Positions 8,340-16,616 of a stretch of 64,000 nucleotides of DNA are shown here, one piece after another; the first letter of the stretch is position 1; the number at the start of each line of letters is the position of its first letter. Under the pieces are notes generated by a model. That model saw only the letters and a list, made by a program, of their open reading frames with translations. It was not told the DNA's origin and did no database searches. A program made the position numbers and the translations under genes. Source of the DNA: Nocardia sp. SYP-A9097 (lineage in GTDB: Bacteria; Actinomycetota; Actinomycetes; Mycobacteriales; Mycobacteriaceae); assembly GCF_009649815.1 (NCBI RefSeq), contig NZ_WJIC01000004.1:372001-436000 (forward strand), read 5' to 3'.

Positions 8340-9209
8340 ATGACTCCGCCCACCGACCGGCTGCTGCGCCCCGACGACGGCGATGCGCTGCGGTCCGAGC
8401 TACGGCGGATCGCGGCGCTGTCCAAGGCGCCGGTGGTGTTCGGCGGAACGGTGCACGCGGGCACCCTGGTGCTGACCGAGTTCGTCGGTACCAGGACCAA
8501 CGGTATGCGCGGGCTGGCGGTCGCGCCCAGTTCCGGATTGGGTGGTAGCGCGGTCTCGACCGGTAAGCCGCGCTCGGTGGCGGATTATCGATCGGCCTCG
8601 ACCATTACCCATCATTACGACGGGCCGGTGCTCGGCGAGGGATTGCGTGCGGTGGTGGCGGTGCCGGTCGTGGTGGACGGGCAGCCGCGCGCGGTGCTGT
8701 ATGTGGCCAATCGCGAGTCCGGGCCGATCGGGGATCGGGTCGCCGATGCCATGGTGCAGGCCGGGCGGCGGCTGAGTGTGGAGCTCACCATTCGCGATGA
8801 GGTGGACCAGCGCGTACGCCTGGCCCTGGCCCGCGATACGACGCCCGCGATCTCCAGCGCCGACTCGATCATCACCGAAGAACTTCGAGAGCTGCACGCG
8901 GAACTGCGCGGCATCACGCCGACGGTGTCGGATACCTTGGCCCGCAATAGATTACGCTCCGTCACCGACCGTCTGGCCCGCCTGGTCTCCGGTGTAGTCG
9001 ACCCCGACCAGCCGATCACTCTCGCGCCTCGCGAACTCGACGTACTCTCCCAAATCGCCCTGGGCTGCACGAATTCCGAAGCCGCGCAACGCTTGTCACT
9101 CCGCGCCGAAACGGTGAAAAGCTACCTGCGCAGCGCGATGACCAAACTGGGAGCCCACACCCGCCACGAAGCCGTGGTCCGGGCCCGCCGCTTGGGCCTG
9201 CTGCCCTGA
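8340..9209 (+). CDS. LuxR-type regulator with N-terminal GAF domain
   Basis: A 289-residue protein. Residues about 20-150 form a GAF-like sensor (TGKPRSVADY, then LRAVVAVPVVVDGQPRAVLYVANR), followed by a helical linker. The C-terminus is a LuxR/FixJ helix-turn-helix: LAPRELDVLSQIALGC, then NSEAAQRLSLRAETVKSYLR and MTKLGAHTRHEAV. Proteins of this type commonly control divergent acyl-CoA ligase or degradation genes in actinomycetes. Here the divergent gene is a FadD-like ligase with only 41 nt between starts. The GAF ligand is not predictable; an acyl-CoA or aromatic acid is a guess from context. Confidence 0.9.
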   Translation: MTPPTDRLLRPDDGDALRSELRRIAALSKAPVVFGGTVHAGTLVLTEFVGTRTNGMRGLAVAPSSGLGGSAVSTGKPRSVADYRSASTITHHYDGPVLGEGLRAVVAVPVVVDGQPRAVLYVANRESGPIGDRVADAMVQAGRRLSVELTIRDEVDQRVRLALARDTTPAISSADSIITEELRELHAELRGITPTVSDTLARNRLRSVTDRLARLVSGVVDPDQPITLAPRELDVLSQIALGCTNSEAAQRLSLRAETVKSYLRSAMTKLGAHTRHEAVVRARRLGLLP

Positions 9210-9217
9210 ATGCGGCG

Positions 9218-9246
9218 CCGGGTGATCCGCAATGCGAATCACCCGG
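9218..9246. terminator. Bidirectional terminator between LuxR and HPF-like genes
   Basis: A perfect 9-bp stem (ccgggtgat / atcacccgg) with an 11-nt loop lies in the 51-nt gap between two convergent genes. Confidence 0.6.
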
Positions 9247-9260
9247 TTACACAGTGGATT

Positions 9261-9611
9261 TCAGTGAGCTGCCATATGGCGGATGGTTTCGCTGCCCTTG
9301 GTGTGGTGCAGGCGGCCGAAGCGGCTGTCCAGGAGGTGGGCCATGCTTTCGGCGGCGCCGATGTAAGCCTCTTCGACGGTGGTGGCGCGATGGCGCACTG
9401 CTACCGGAGGTTGGCCCTTGGGGCGGGCCTCGAGGTTACATTGTTTGTCTCCCAAGCCGCCTTTATGGCCGTTCACATCGGTGATGTGGGCTTCGACGCG
9501 GGTCAGATTGTCCGCGTAGCGGTCGAGGATGGATTCGATGGTGTCCTGCGCCTGCTCGATGAGTGCCGCGCTGCCGCCTATGTGCTTGTCGGCGAAGACC
9601 TGGACGTGCAT
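9261..9611 (-). CDS. HPF/RaiA-type ribosome-associated protein
   Basis: A 116-residue protein in the size range of short hibernation-promoting factors. It begins with a beta strand MHVQVFAD, followed by the helix EQAQDTIESILDRYADNLTRVEAHITDVNGHK, which matches the RaiA/HPF pattern of helix followed by a strand ending in D-x-N. Next come KQCNLEARPKGQPPVAV and a second helix VEEAYIGAAESMAHLLDSRFGRL. HPF proteins bind the 30S decoding centre and silence ribosomes under stress; long forms carry an extra C-terminal dimerisation domain, which is absent here. Stands alone; divergent side carries gene relics. Confidence 0.8.
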   Translation of the reverse strand: MHVQVFADKHIGGSAALIEQAQDTIESILDRYADNLTRVEAHITDVNGHKGGLGDKQCNLEARPKGQPPVAVRHRATTVEEAYIGAAESMAHLLDSRFGRLHHTKGSETIRHMAAH

Positions 9612-9763
9612 GGCATCTCCAAACTCTTGGAATAGCCGAGAACTTGCTGACCTCTTCGACAGTACCTGTTTTTCGGGGCGATCGGTCGGTTGTGAACGTC
9701 ACTCGGGCGTAACAGTGCCGGAAGGTATTGTGCGCCGCCGCATTTGCGCGAAACGCGACTTCG

Positions 9764-9986
9764 CTACTCCGCTTGACGACCGGTCGGAGTGGCGATGAGC
9801 CCGCGGTCGGCGTGCACGACTGCCAGGCGTGGCCCGGCGGGATCGGCGAGGTGTTTGTCGCCCCACCGCATGAGTGCTGTCGGTACCGGCTGCTGGTTCG
9901 CGGCTCGCGGCGGTGAGCCGGTACTCCCGGTGGGTGTGCGCGCCGCGATAGTCGCGCATATCCAGGACGCCGGAGTCGACCAGCGT
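9764..9986 (-). pseudogene. Remnant of an HxlR-family regulator, frameshifted
   Basis: Two reading frames give adjoining pieces of one HxlR-type winged helix. The first reads TLVDSGVLDMRDYRG and REYRLT, the wing of HxlR proteins. About 40 nt further on, in another frame, comes MRWGDKHLADPAGPRLAVV followed by HADRG, the usual HxlR C-terminus. The N-terminal helices are missing. At least one frameshift and a 5' deletion have occurred, so this is a dead gene. The family is recognised from the paired motifs; sequencing error at the frameshift cannot be excluded, but the missing N-terminus would remain. Confidence 0.65.
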
Positions 9987-10002
9987 GCGCGGCCGCGGGA
10001 TC

Positions 10003-10113
10003 GGAACCGCGCATGGTGCGCCGGCGGTCGCCATCGCCGAAGCCGGCAATCGCGACGCCGACGGCACCCGCCTCGCCACCGTCACCGGCACCTGCCCGGT
10101 AATCGGCGGCTGA
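10003..10113 (+). pseudogene. C-terminal fragment of a PaaI/YdiI-type hotdog thioesterase
   Basis: A 36-codon open stretch ending in TGA reads VAIAEAGNRDADGTRLATV followed by TGTCPVIGG. This matches the last two strands of PaaI-like acyl-CoA thioesterases, where D-x-D-G-x-L-[VI]-A-x-x-x-G-T is typical. Nothing upstream encodes the catalytic hotdog helix. It abuts the HxlR relic on the other strand, so a deletion probably joined two ruined genes. Assignment is by motif resemblance only. Confidence 0.45.
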
Positions 10114-10120
10114 CCGAGCC

Positions 10121-11329
10121 TCAGCGGGTGGCGAGGTCCAGGACGTTCAATGCCAGTTGTTCGGCGGCGTCGGGGTGGCCCATGGCGCGGGCGGCGTCGG
10201 AAACCGTTGTGCGCGAGGCGGGGTCGCTGAGTAGGGAGAACAGGGCGGTGCGGAGGTTGGGGGCCGTGGCGTCCGCGCCGACGAGGGCTCGGGCGGCGTT
10301 GGCATCGGCGAGCATGCGGGCGTTGCGGATTTGTTCGCCGCCCACCGAGTGGGGGTAGGGGATGAGGACGGAGGGCTTACCGAGGGTGGTCAGCTCGGCG
10401 AGAGTGCCTGCGCCGGAACGGGATACGACCACATCGGCGAGGGCGAGGACATCGGGGAGTTCGGGGCCGAGGAAGTCGCGGACCAGGTAGCGGTCGCGCA
10501 GATCGGCGGGGAGGGTCGCCGCGCGTTCGCGCACCTGATCGTAGGAGAGTTTGCCGCACTGGTGGATCACATTGGCGACGGTGAGGAGTTCGGGGAGTAG
10601 TTCGGCGATGAGATCGTTGATCTGGACCGCGCCCTGGGCGCCGCCGGTGATGTAAACGGTCGGCAGTTCGGGGGAGTAGCCGGTCCAATTCAGTGCGGGC
10701 GCAGCGGCTTTCGCGTCACCGGTGGTGAGTGCGGGGCGAATCGGGTTGCCGGTCACCACCGCTCGGGCGCGCACCTTGGCGGGCAGCAGTTCCACCGAGG
10801 CGGCCGAGCTCAATGCGATCCGGTCGGCGGCGCGGGCCAGCAGCTGGTTCGCCTTGCCGATACCAGTGGTCTGTTCGTGGATCACCAGTGGTCGCCGCCG
10901 CAGCGCGGCCGCCATTCCGATGGGGGCGCAGACGTACCCGCCGGTGCACAGCACCGCGTCCGGCCGGAAGCGCCGCACGACGCCCTGTGCGGAGAGCACG
11001 CTCAGCGGTATGCGCGCCGCGTCCTTGGCATTGGCCGCATTGAGCATCTTCAGCGGATTGCGATCGCGGCGAAGCTTTCCCGCTTTGATCCCCGTGAACG
11101 AAATGTCGTTTTCACCGGATACGCGTTGTTCCAAGCTGTTCGGTACGCCAACCCACAGCACCTCCGCGGTGGCCCCGGCCTCGGCTACGAGGTCGCGCAG
11201 TGCTCGCACGGCCGAGACGGCCGGGTAGGTGTGCCCACCCGTTCCACCCCCGGCCACGATCACGCGAATCGCTCCCCGAGCGGCCACGCGCCGCAGAATC
11301 TCGGCGCGGTCGAGTGCGGAATCGGGCAT
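10121..11329 (-). CDS. MurG-like UDP-GlcNAc-type glycosyltransferase (paralogue)
   Basis: A 402-residue GT28-family protein. The N-terminal lipid-acceptor domain has the glycine-rich VIVAGGGTGGHTYPAVS at about residues 24-40 and the second loop CTGGYVCAPIGMAA. The nucleotide-sugar domain has TGGAQGAVQIN, VVSRSGAGTLAELTTLGKPSVLIPYPHS and EQIRNARML. These are MurG hallmarks. MurG normally sits in the division/cell-wall cluster; here it stands alone beside a divergent polyprenyl diphosphate synthase, so this is probably a paralogue acting on another isoprenoid-linked acceptor. I chose the internal ATG because the upstream 41 codons are Arg-rich and unlike the family. Acceptor unknown. Confidence 0.85.
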   Translation of the reverse strand: MPDSALDRAEILRRVAARGAIRVIVAGGGTGGHTYPAVSAVRALRDLVAEAGATAEVLWVGVPNSLEQRVSGENDISFTGIKAGKLRRDRNPLKMLNAANAKDAARIPLSVLSAQGVVRRFRPDAVLCTGGYVCAPIGMAAALRRRPLVIHEQTTGIGKANQLLARAADRIALSSAASVELLPAKVRARAVVTGNPIRPALTTGDAKAAAPALNWTGYSPELPTVYITGGAQGAVQINDLIAELLPELLTVANVIHQCGKLSYDQVRERAATLPADLRDRYLVRDFLGPELPDVLALADVVVSRSGAGTLAELTTLGKPSVLIPYPHSVGGEQIRNARMLADANAARALVGADATAPNLRTALFSLLSDPASRTTVSDAARAMGHPDAAEQLALNVLDLATR

Positions 11330-11751
11330 GAACGGGGCTCCTGTCGGTTGGGGTCGGGCGAGCGCTGCGACTTCGCCGTGGCGGGTTCGCGGTACGCGCC
11401 GCGCCCGGCCCAGGCTATCCCGGTGCGCTCCCGCGTGGGAGTCCCTACCCATACCGGTCGGTCGGCGGTGATTGCGAGGTGTTGGCTAAAGGCCAATGGG
11501 CCTTTATCATTGGCTGTGAATCGGATCACGTTGTCGCGGTAAAGGTTCTGACGCAAGGTCATTTCCCATTCTGTCAGCGAATTCGTACTTCGCCCAGCGA
11601 GAGGGGCCCGTCGATGCAGCCCTGGACGCTGTCCTGCCGTGCGCCGCGCCGCGCCCGCGCTTCTACTACGCCGACTGCGAGCCGGTAATCCGGCTCGGTA
11701 TCCACGAGATCGACTCGGCGACTGCGAGTCCCAGCGTCAATGGAGGTGGCC
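11330..11751. other. Divergent promoter region, MurG-like / polyprenyl synthase
   Basis: About 420 bp with no convincing gene. It must hold promoters for both divergent genes. A perfect short hairpin lies at 11487-11506 (taaaggcc, loop aatg, ggccttta); it could be an operator or an RNA element. The stretch around it is markedly less G+C-rich than the flanking genes. Confidence 0.45.
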
Positions 11752-12828
11752 ATGAGTTCGTCGGCAGCGGCAGATCCCGCATACGGCACCGCACTGCCAT
11801 GGGTGGAAGGCGGCGATGCGAACGGAATCCTTTCGCGCGCTCAGCAATTGACCGGACCGCTGCTGCGCGCCGCGGTCGACACCCTCCCCGCCGAATTACG
11901 GCTGGTGGTCGGCTACCACCTCGGTTGGTGGGATGCCGCCGGCACCCCGACCGTCGGCGAATCCTCGGGCAAGGGCCTGCGACCCGCCCTGGTCCTCGCC
12001 GCCGCCCGCGCCGCGGCCCGGCGCGGTGACTCCGACCGATCGCCGGAGTTGGCCGTACATGCCGCTGCCGCAGTGGAATTGGTGCACAACTTCACCCTGC
12101 TGCACGACGATGTGATGGACGGTGACGAACTGCGCCGCGGCCGCCCGACCGTCTGGCGGGTCTTCGGCATCGACGATGCGGTGCTCGCCGGTGACGCCAT
12201 GCACGGCCTCGCCATCTGGACCCTCGCCGCCGCCCCGATCGCGGGCCTATCCGGGATCGCCCGGCTGGAGGAGGCGGTCATCGAACTCTGCCTCGGTCAG
12301 CAGCGCGATTGCGCCGCCGAGTCGAAAACCGAAGTGACACTGGACGAATGCCTCGCGACGCTACAGCACAAGACCGGTGCGCTGATCGGCTGCGCATGTG
12401 CCATGGGCGCGCTGTGCGCCGGTGCCCGCCCGGAGGTGGTGGAGGCCATGGACGGCTTCGGCCGCGAACTGGGTATCGCCTTCCAATTGGTGGACGATCT
12501 GATGGGTATCTGGGGTGATCCGGCACGCACCGGTAAGCCGGTCGGCAATGACCTCATGCGGCACAAGCGAAGTCTGCCGGTGGTGGTGGCGCTGGAGTCG
12601 GGTACCGCGGCGGGCCGGGAGTTCGCCGATCTGTACCGCTCGGAGGAGCCCCTGGATGCTCCGGCGGCGCAGCGGGCGGCGGAGCTTATCGCGCGGGCGG
12701 GCGGCAGGCGGTGGGCGCAGGCCGAATCCATCCGCCGGGTGCGGGCCGCGAAATCGTGTATCTCGGGGTATCGGGGCGCGCGGGATCTATTGGAGTTGGC
12801 GGACTGTGTGGTCGAGCGCGATCACTGA
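11752..12828 (+). CDS. Polyprenyl (geranylgeranyl-type) diphosphate synthase
   Basis: A 358-residue all-helical trans-prenyltransferase that would condense IPP with an allylic diphosphate. The first aspartate-rich motif is DDVMDGDELRRGRPT, the second is FQLVDDLMGIWGDPARTGKP. GKGLRPALVL (the KxLRP motif) and RHKRSLPVV are also in place. Two residues lie between the aspartate pairs of the first motif, DDxxD, as in type I bacterial synthases. A strong GGAGG precedes this ATG at 5 nt, which decides it over the in-frame ATG 12 nt upstream. The divergent neighbour is a MurG-like transferase; a joint role in making a glycosylated prenyl lipid is possible but inferred. Product chain length is uncertain. 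Confidence 0.9.
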   Translation: MSSSAAADPAYGTALPWVEGGDANGILSRAQQLTGPLLRAAVDTLPAELRLVVGYHLGWWDAAGTPTVGESSGKGLRPALVLAAARAAARRGDSDRSPELAVHAAAAVELVHNFTLLHDDVMDGDELRRGRPTVWRVFGIDDAVLAGDAMHGLAIWTLAAAPIAGLSGIARLEEAVIELCLGQQRDCAAESKTEVTLDECLATLQHKTGALIGCACAMGALCAGARPEVVEAMDGFGRELGIAFQLVDDLMGIWGDPARTGKPVGNDLMRHKRSLPVVVALESGTAAGREFADLYRSEEPLDAPAAQRAAELIARAGGRRWAQAESIRRVRAAKSCISGYRGARDLLELADCVVERDH

Positions 12829-12842
12829 GTTCTAATCGAGAA

Positions 12843-12884
12843 AACAAATACCGGACGGTCGAATTCGACCGTCCGGTATTTGTT
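12843..12884 (+). terminator. 42-bp perfect palindrome after the prenyl synthase
   Basis: A perfect inverted repeat with 21-nt arms and no unpaired centre, beginning aacaaataccggacggtcga, lies 15 nt beyond the stop. It can form a very stable hairpin in RNA; the A-rich left and T-rich right ends fit a bidirectional terminator. Confidence 0.75.
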
Positions 12885-13117
12885 GCTGTGCATGCCATTT
12901 CGGCAAATTCCGGACATTTGTAACATGCGTGCACAGCCCGCTTGACGCGTAACCATGGGACTTTGGTCCCTGATTCACCGAATTCCGTTGCTCCAAAACT
13001 GCTGGGCTGTCAGGATATCCAGCACGCGGCGCACTCGCTCGACTCCAGAAGCGCCGAAATACAAACCAGGCGTGCGTTTTTCGCTATTCGTGCATAACCA
13101 TTTCCAGGAGTTCGAGC

Positions 13118-13957
13118 ATGACCACGGGTCCTCTCGCCGAGTCCGGTCGTCTACCGGTGCTCGGCCGGGAGTCCGCCCGGGAATTGGTGCACGAATCGGC
13201 GAATGCGGCCGCCCGCGCCCATAGCGGAATACTGCGTATCACCGGTGAGCCCGGCGGCGATCTGCATTTCCGTGACGGGCGGATCATTACCGTGGATTCC
13301 CCGGGCGCACCCGGTGTGCGGCAACTGCTTTCGCGACCAGGGCGCGTCTCCACCGGCACCGCGGATCTGCGTCTGGTCGCCCAGATGGCCGCGCTAGACG
13401 GCGTCTTCGCCATTACCGCCGGTTGGGTCGGGAGCTGCGCCTGGCAGGCCCCGCCCACGGACCCGGACGGTAGGCAATCGCTGCCCGGCATCGACACCCT
13501 CTGGTTGCTGGAGGAGACCGAACGCCGGCTGAACGCGCTCGCGCACGGCCGGGTCTCACCGCATCGAAATCACCTGGTGCTCACCGAAACCGGCCGCGCA
13601 CTGCTCGGTAGTCCCGAGGACGCTCGGCATAACGGCGCGCAATGGCAGGAGATCCTGCTGTGGGTGAACGGCAGGCACAGTTGCCGCGATATCGCCATGC
13701 TGCTCAGCCGCAGTCTGTACGCGGTGACCGTCGAGGTGGTGCGCATGCTCGACGGCGATCTGCTCGGTATCGCCCCGCTGGAGCGTGTGCAACTGCCCAT
13801 GACCGAACCCGCGCGTGGCGGCACCAGATCGCTACTGCCGCGCCGTCGCCGGGGTGCCAGCGGCATCAATGACACGCTGCCGCCGCGCCCACCGCAACCG
13901 GCCACCCGTGCATTACAACGAACCGCCGCCGTGCGGACATCAGAAAGGACGCAATGA
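13118..13957 (+). CDS. DUF4388-like N-terminal protein linked to a roadblock gene
   Basis: A 279-residue soluble protein. Residues about 25-75 (GILRITGEPGGDLHFRDGRI, then ITVDSPG and VRQLLSRPGRVS) resemble the DUF4388/PATAN-type module often found with Ras-like GTPase and roadblock systems. The middle carries a winged-helix-like stretch (QEILLWVNGRHSCRDIAML, then YAVTVEVVRMLDGDLL). The C-terminus is a Pro/Arg-rich disordered tail. AGGAG lies 7 nt before the ATG. The stop overlaps the next start by 4 nt, so it is translationally coupled to a small roadblock-like protein. No GTPase gene is adjacent. Function: probably signalling or scaffold; inferred. Confidence 0.75.
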   Translation: MTTGPLAESGRLPVLGRESARELVHESANAAARAHSGILRITGEPGGDLHFRDGRIITVDSPGAPGVRQLLSRPGRVSTGTADLRLVAQMAALDGVFAITAGWVGSCAWQAPPTDPDGRQSLPGIDTLWLLEETERRLNALAHGRVSPHRNHLVLTETGRALLGSPEDARHNGAQWQEILLWVNGRHSCRDIAMLLSRSLYAVTVEVVRMLDGDLLGIAPLERVQLPMTEPARGGTRSLLPRRRRGASGINDTLPPRPPQPATRALQRTAAVRTSERTQ

Positions 13958-14394
13958 ATACTGCGACTAACCCGGCCGGACCCAACAGCCTGTCGGACCG
14001 AATCGGAATTCTGGTCAAAGTGCTGCGCGCCGAAGTCCCGGAGTGCCTGGCCGCCGGCGCGATCGATATGACCACCGGAATGCTGCTCGCGGTGGAGACC
14101 GTCGACAATCATCCGCAGGAGGTCCTGGATCTGCTCGCCGCCGCCACCCTGGATCTGTTCCAGGGCCGCAATGTGGTGATGATCGAGGATATTTGGAAGG
14201 AGCGGCGCGGAATTCGCTTGGAGCGCCACTATTTCCAGGAGATTCTGGTCAATAGCGATAACCTGACACACCTTTTCATTCGCACCGAGAGTCGCGACGA
14301 TGTGGTGATCGTGGTGGTCTGCCGCAAAACCGTGAATGTCGGCATGCTCTTCGCACAGGCCCGCCGGGTTTTGAAGGACACCGGCAGGCTCTGA
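13954..14394 (+). CDS. Roadblock/LC7-like small protein
   Basis: A 146-residue alpha/beta protein with the roadblock pattern: helix LSDRIGILVKVLRAEVPECL, a strand AGAIDMTTGMLLAVETVD, a long helix EVLDLLAAATLDLFQG, then strands EILVNSDNLTHLFIRTES and DVVIVVVCRKTVNVGMLFAQARRVL. Roadblock proteins bind and regulate small GTPases (MglB/MglA, CvnB/CvnD). It is coupled to the DUF4388-like gene upstream. Similar pairs are seen near gliding or conservon-type systems; the partner GTPase must be encoded elsewhere, possibly the conservon GTPase 40 kb away. That link is speculative. Confidence 0.75.
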   Translation: MNTATNPAGPNSLSDRIGILVKVLRAEVPECLAAGAIDMTTGMLLAVETVDNHPQEVLDLLAAATLDLFQGRNVVMIEDIWKERRGIRLERHYFQEILVNSDNLTHLFIRTESRDDVVIVVVCRKTVNVGMLFAQARRVLKDTGRL

Positions 14395-14407
14395 TTCGCG
14401 AGTTGTC

Positions 14408-15220
14408 TCACGAGATGTAGGCGACCCCGCCGAGCATGGAGATGGCCTCGGCGCGGGGTTGCGGCCGGTACACGTCGGGCCGCCAGTCGGTTACCGAGGT
14501 GATGCCCGGTGCCACCATGTCGAATCCGTTGAAGAATTTCGCGAACTCGGCGCTGGAGCGGAGTTGGAAGGGCACTCCGCTGCGCCGATTGGCCTCGGTC
14601 GTCCTGGCCAGGTCCTCGTCCTCCAGATAGTCATTGGTGGCGTGGGACATGACCAGGTGACTGCCCGGTGGCAGTGCGTCGCAGAGCGTACGGACCAGTT
14701 CGTACGGCCGGGTGTCATCGGTGAAGAAGTGCATGATGGCGACCAGCATGAGCGCGACCGGTTGGTTCATATTCAGGGTGGCGCGCAGATCCGGATGCGC
14801 GAGGATGCGCTCCGGATCGCGCAGATCCGCATCGATATACGCGGTCGTGCCCTCGGGCGCGGAGTTCAACAGCGTGCGCGCGTGCACCAGCACGATCGGA
14901 TCATTGTCGACATAGACGATCCGTGACTGCGGCGCGATGCCCTGTGCGATCTCGTGCACATTGCCCGCGGTCGGCAGGCCCGCGCCGATATCGAGGAACT
15001 GGCGGATACCGGCCTCCGCGGCCAGATATCGCGTCACCCGGCGCAGAAAGTTCCGGTTCTCCACCGCGGCCAGGCGAACCGTGGGAAACGCCTCGGCCAC
15101 CGCGTCCGCCGATTCCCGGTCGGCCTGGAAGTTGTCCTTACCGCCCAGCCAGTAGTCGTAGCGCCGAGCCGGATGCGGTTTGGAGGTGTCGATCCGTTCC
15201 GCTGCCGATTCCGAGTTCAC
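14408..15220 (-). CDS. SAM-dependent methyltransferase, DUF574 (Methyltransf_19) family
   Basis: A 270-residue protein with a complete actinobacterial DUF574 signature: KPHPARRYDYWLGGKDNFQADRE at the start, RNFLRRVTRYLAAEAGIRQFLDIGAGLPT with the SAM motif I, RIVYVDNDPIVLVHAR (motif II), then RPVALMLVAIMHF-like and SHLVMSH stretches. The family binds S-adenosylmethionine and is abundant in Streptomyces and Nocardia; most members have no known substrate. The gene is divergent from a P450 with 28 nt between starts, suggesting shared control and perhaps a shared small-molecule pathway. Confidence 0.93.
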   Translation of the reverse strand: MNSESAAERIDTSKPHPARRYDYWLGGKDNFQADRESADAVAEAFPTVRLAAVENRNFLRRVTRYLAAEAGIRQFLDIGAGLPTAGNVHEIAQGIAPQSRIVYVDNDPIVLVHARTLLNSAPEGTTAYIDADLRDPERILAHPDLRATLNMNQPVALMLVAIMHFFTDDTRPYELVRTLCDALPPGSHLVMSHATNDYLEDEDLARTTEANRRSGVPFQLRSSAEFAKFFNGFDMVAPGITSVTDWRPDVYRPQPRAEAISMLGGVAYIS

Positions 15221-15248
15221 AACGCTCCCAATCCAATTCGATTAGTGT

Positions 15249-16430
15249 TTGATCATGTCGCGCTACAGCCCATACGACTTCGAAGTTCATTCCGATCCGT
15301 ATCCCCACTATGCCAGGCTGCGTGCCGAGGCTCCCGTCTATCGCAATGAGACCGACGACTTCTGGGCGCTGTCCAGGCACGCCGATGTGCTGGCCGCACT
15401 CCGGGGCTCGGAACGTTTCTCGAGCGTGAACGGCATCCGCATGGAGCCCGCCTTCTGGGGTCCGCAGGCCGAACGGTTCTTCTCCTTCGTGGCCATGGAT
15501 CCGCCCAAGCACACCCGGCTGCGCGGATTGGTGACCAAGGCGTTCACCGCGCATCGGGTGCAGGCGCTCGCGCCACGACTACGTGAGATCGCGCGCGGAG
15601 TACTCGAGCCGCTGCTGGAACGCGGCAGCTTCGATCTCATGACCGATTTCGCGGGGCCGTTCCCGACCGATGTGATCTCCGAACTGGTCGGTGTGCCCGA
15701 GGCGGATCGGGAGATGATCCGAAAACTCGGCATGGAGATCATGTACACCGAGGAGGAGTCCACCGATCTGCGGCCCGCGGCCATGCAGGCCATCGGCGCA
15801 CTCGTCGGGTACTACACCGAACTCACCATCGAGCGCGGTAAGGAGCGGCGGGACGATCTGCTCTCCGGCCTGCTCGACGCCGCCGACGGAGACGACCGGC
15901 TCACCCCGGAAGAGATTGTCGGCGTTCTGATTCTGCTGGTCGGCGCGGGTATCGAAACCGCCATGCTGAGCTTCGGCAATATCTGGCATGCGGGCTGGCT
16001 GCATCCGGACCAGCGGCGTCTCGCGCTGGACGGCCGTATCGAGGACTGGATCGACGAGTCCATGCGCTGGGATCCGTCCACCCAGACCAATCTGCGCACC
16101 ACCACCGAGGCCGTCGAGTTGCACGGTGTCACCATTCCGGCGGGTGCGCGCGTGCTGCTGCTCACCGGTGCGGCCAATCGTGATCCGGAGGTCTTCTCCG
16201 ACCCGGATTCGTTCTATCTCGACCGGGACACCAGCGCATCGCTGGTCTTCGGCAGCGGCCGCCACCACTGCCTCGGCTCCAATCTCGGTCTGCTGGAACT
16301 CCGTACGGCTCTGTCCGAGATCGCCGCCGCCATCTCCGATTACGAGATCGATCCGGTCGGCCTGCGCCGTATCCACTCCTCCAACAACCGCGGCTTCGCC
16401 AGCCTGCCGACGACGGTGACCAAGCGCTGA
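15249..16430 (+). CDS. Cytochrome P450
   Basis: A 393-residue bacterial class I P450. The I-helix has VGAGIETAMLSFGN, keeping the acid-alcohol pair Glu-Thr; the K-helix has DESMRWDPS (ExxR intact); the heme loop is FGSGRHHCLGSNLGLLE with the thiolate cysteine. The W-x-P after ExxR is less usual than the common Y/F-x-P. No redox partner is adjacent. It is divergent from a DUF574 methyltransferase and followed by a terminator and a condensation-domain gene. Start may be the second ATG two codons in. Substrate unknown; tailoring of a secondary metabolite is an inference. Confidence 0.93.
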   Translation: MIMSRYSPYDFEVHSDPYPHYARLRAEAPVYRNETDDFWALSRHADVLAALRGSERFSSVNGIRMEPAFWGPQAERFFSFVAMDPPKHTRLRGLVTKAFTAHRVQALAPRLREIARGVLEPLLERGSFDLMTDFAGPFPTDVISELVGVPEADREMIRKLGMEIMYTEEESTDLRPAAMQAIGALVGYYTELTIERGKERRDDLLSGLLDAADGDDRLTPEEIVGVLILLVGAGIETAMLSFGNIWHAGWLHPDQRRLALDGRIEDWIDESMRWDPSTQTNLRTTTEAVELHGVTIPAGARVLLLTGAANRDPEVFSDPDSFYLDRDTSASLVFGSGRHHCLGSNLGLLELRTALSEIAAAISDYEIDPVGLRRIHSSNNRGFASLPTTVTKR

Positions 16431-16438
16431 CAGCTCTT

Positions 16439-16469
16439 ACGCGGGCCCCGGATCTTCCGGGGCTTGCGT
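16439..16469 (+). terminator. Terminator after the P450 gene
   Basis: A 7-bp G+C stem (gccccgg / ccggggc, loop atctt) is extended after a 2-nt internal loop by a further 4 bp (acgc / gcgt). It begins 8 nt after the stop codon. Confidence 0.65.
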
Positions 16470-16616
16470 AAACGTCAAGTAGTGGTCGGTGTCTCTTTTA
16501 CGACCCTCCTGAATTGCCGTGCCTTTGCTACCGTAGCCGGACTGTCGTCCCGCAGCGCTGCCGGATTTTTGGGCGGCGGTGATGTGGCATCAGCGGCAGC
16601 TGAGAGGACGGCGACT

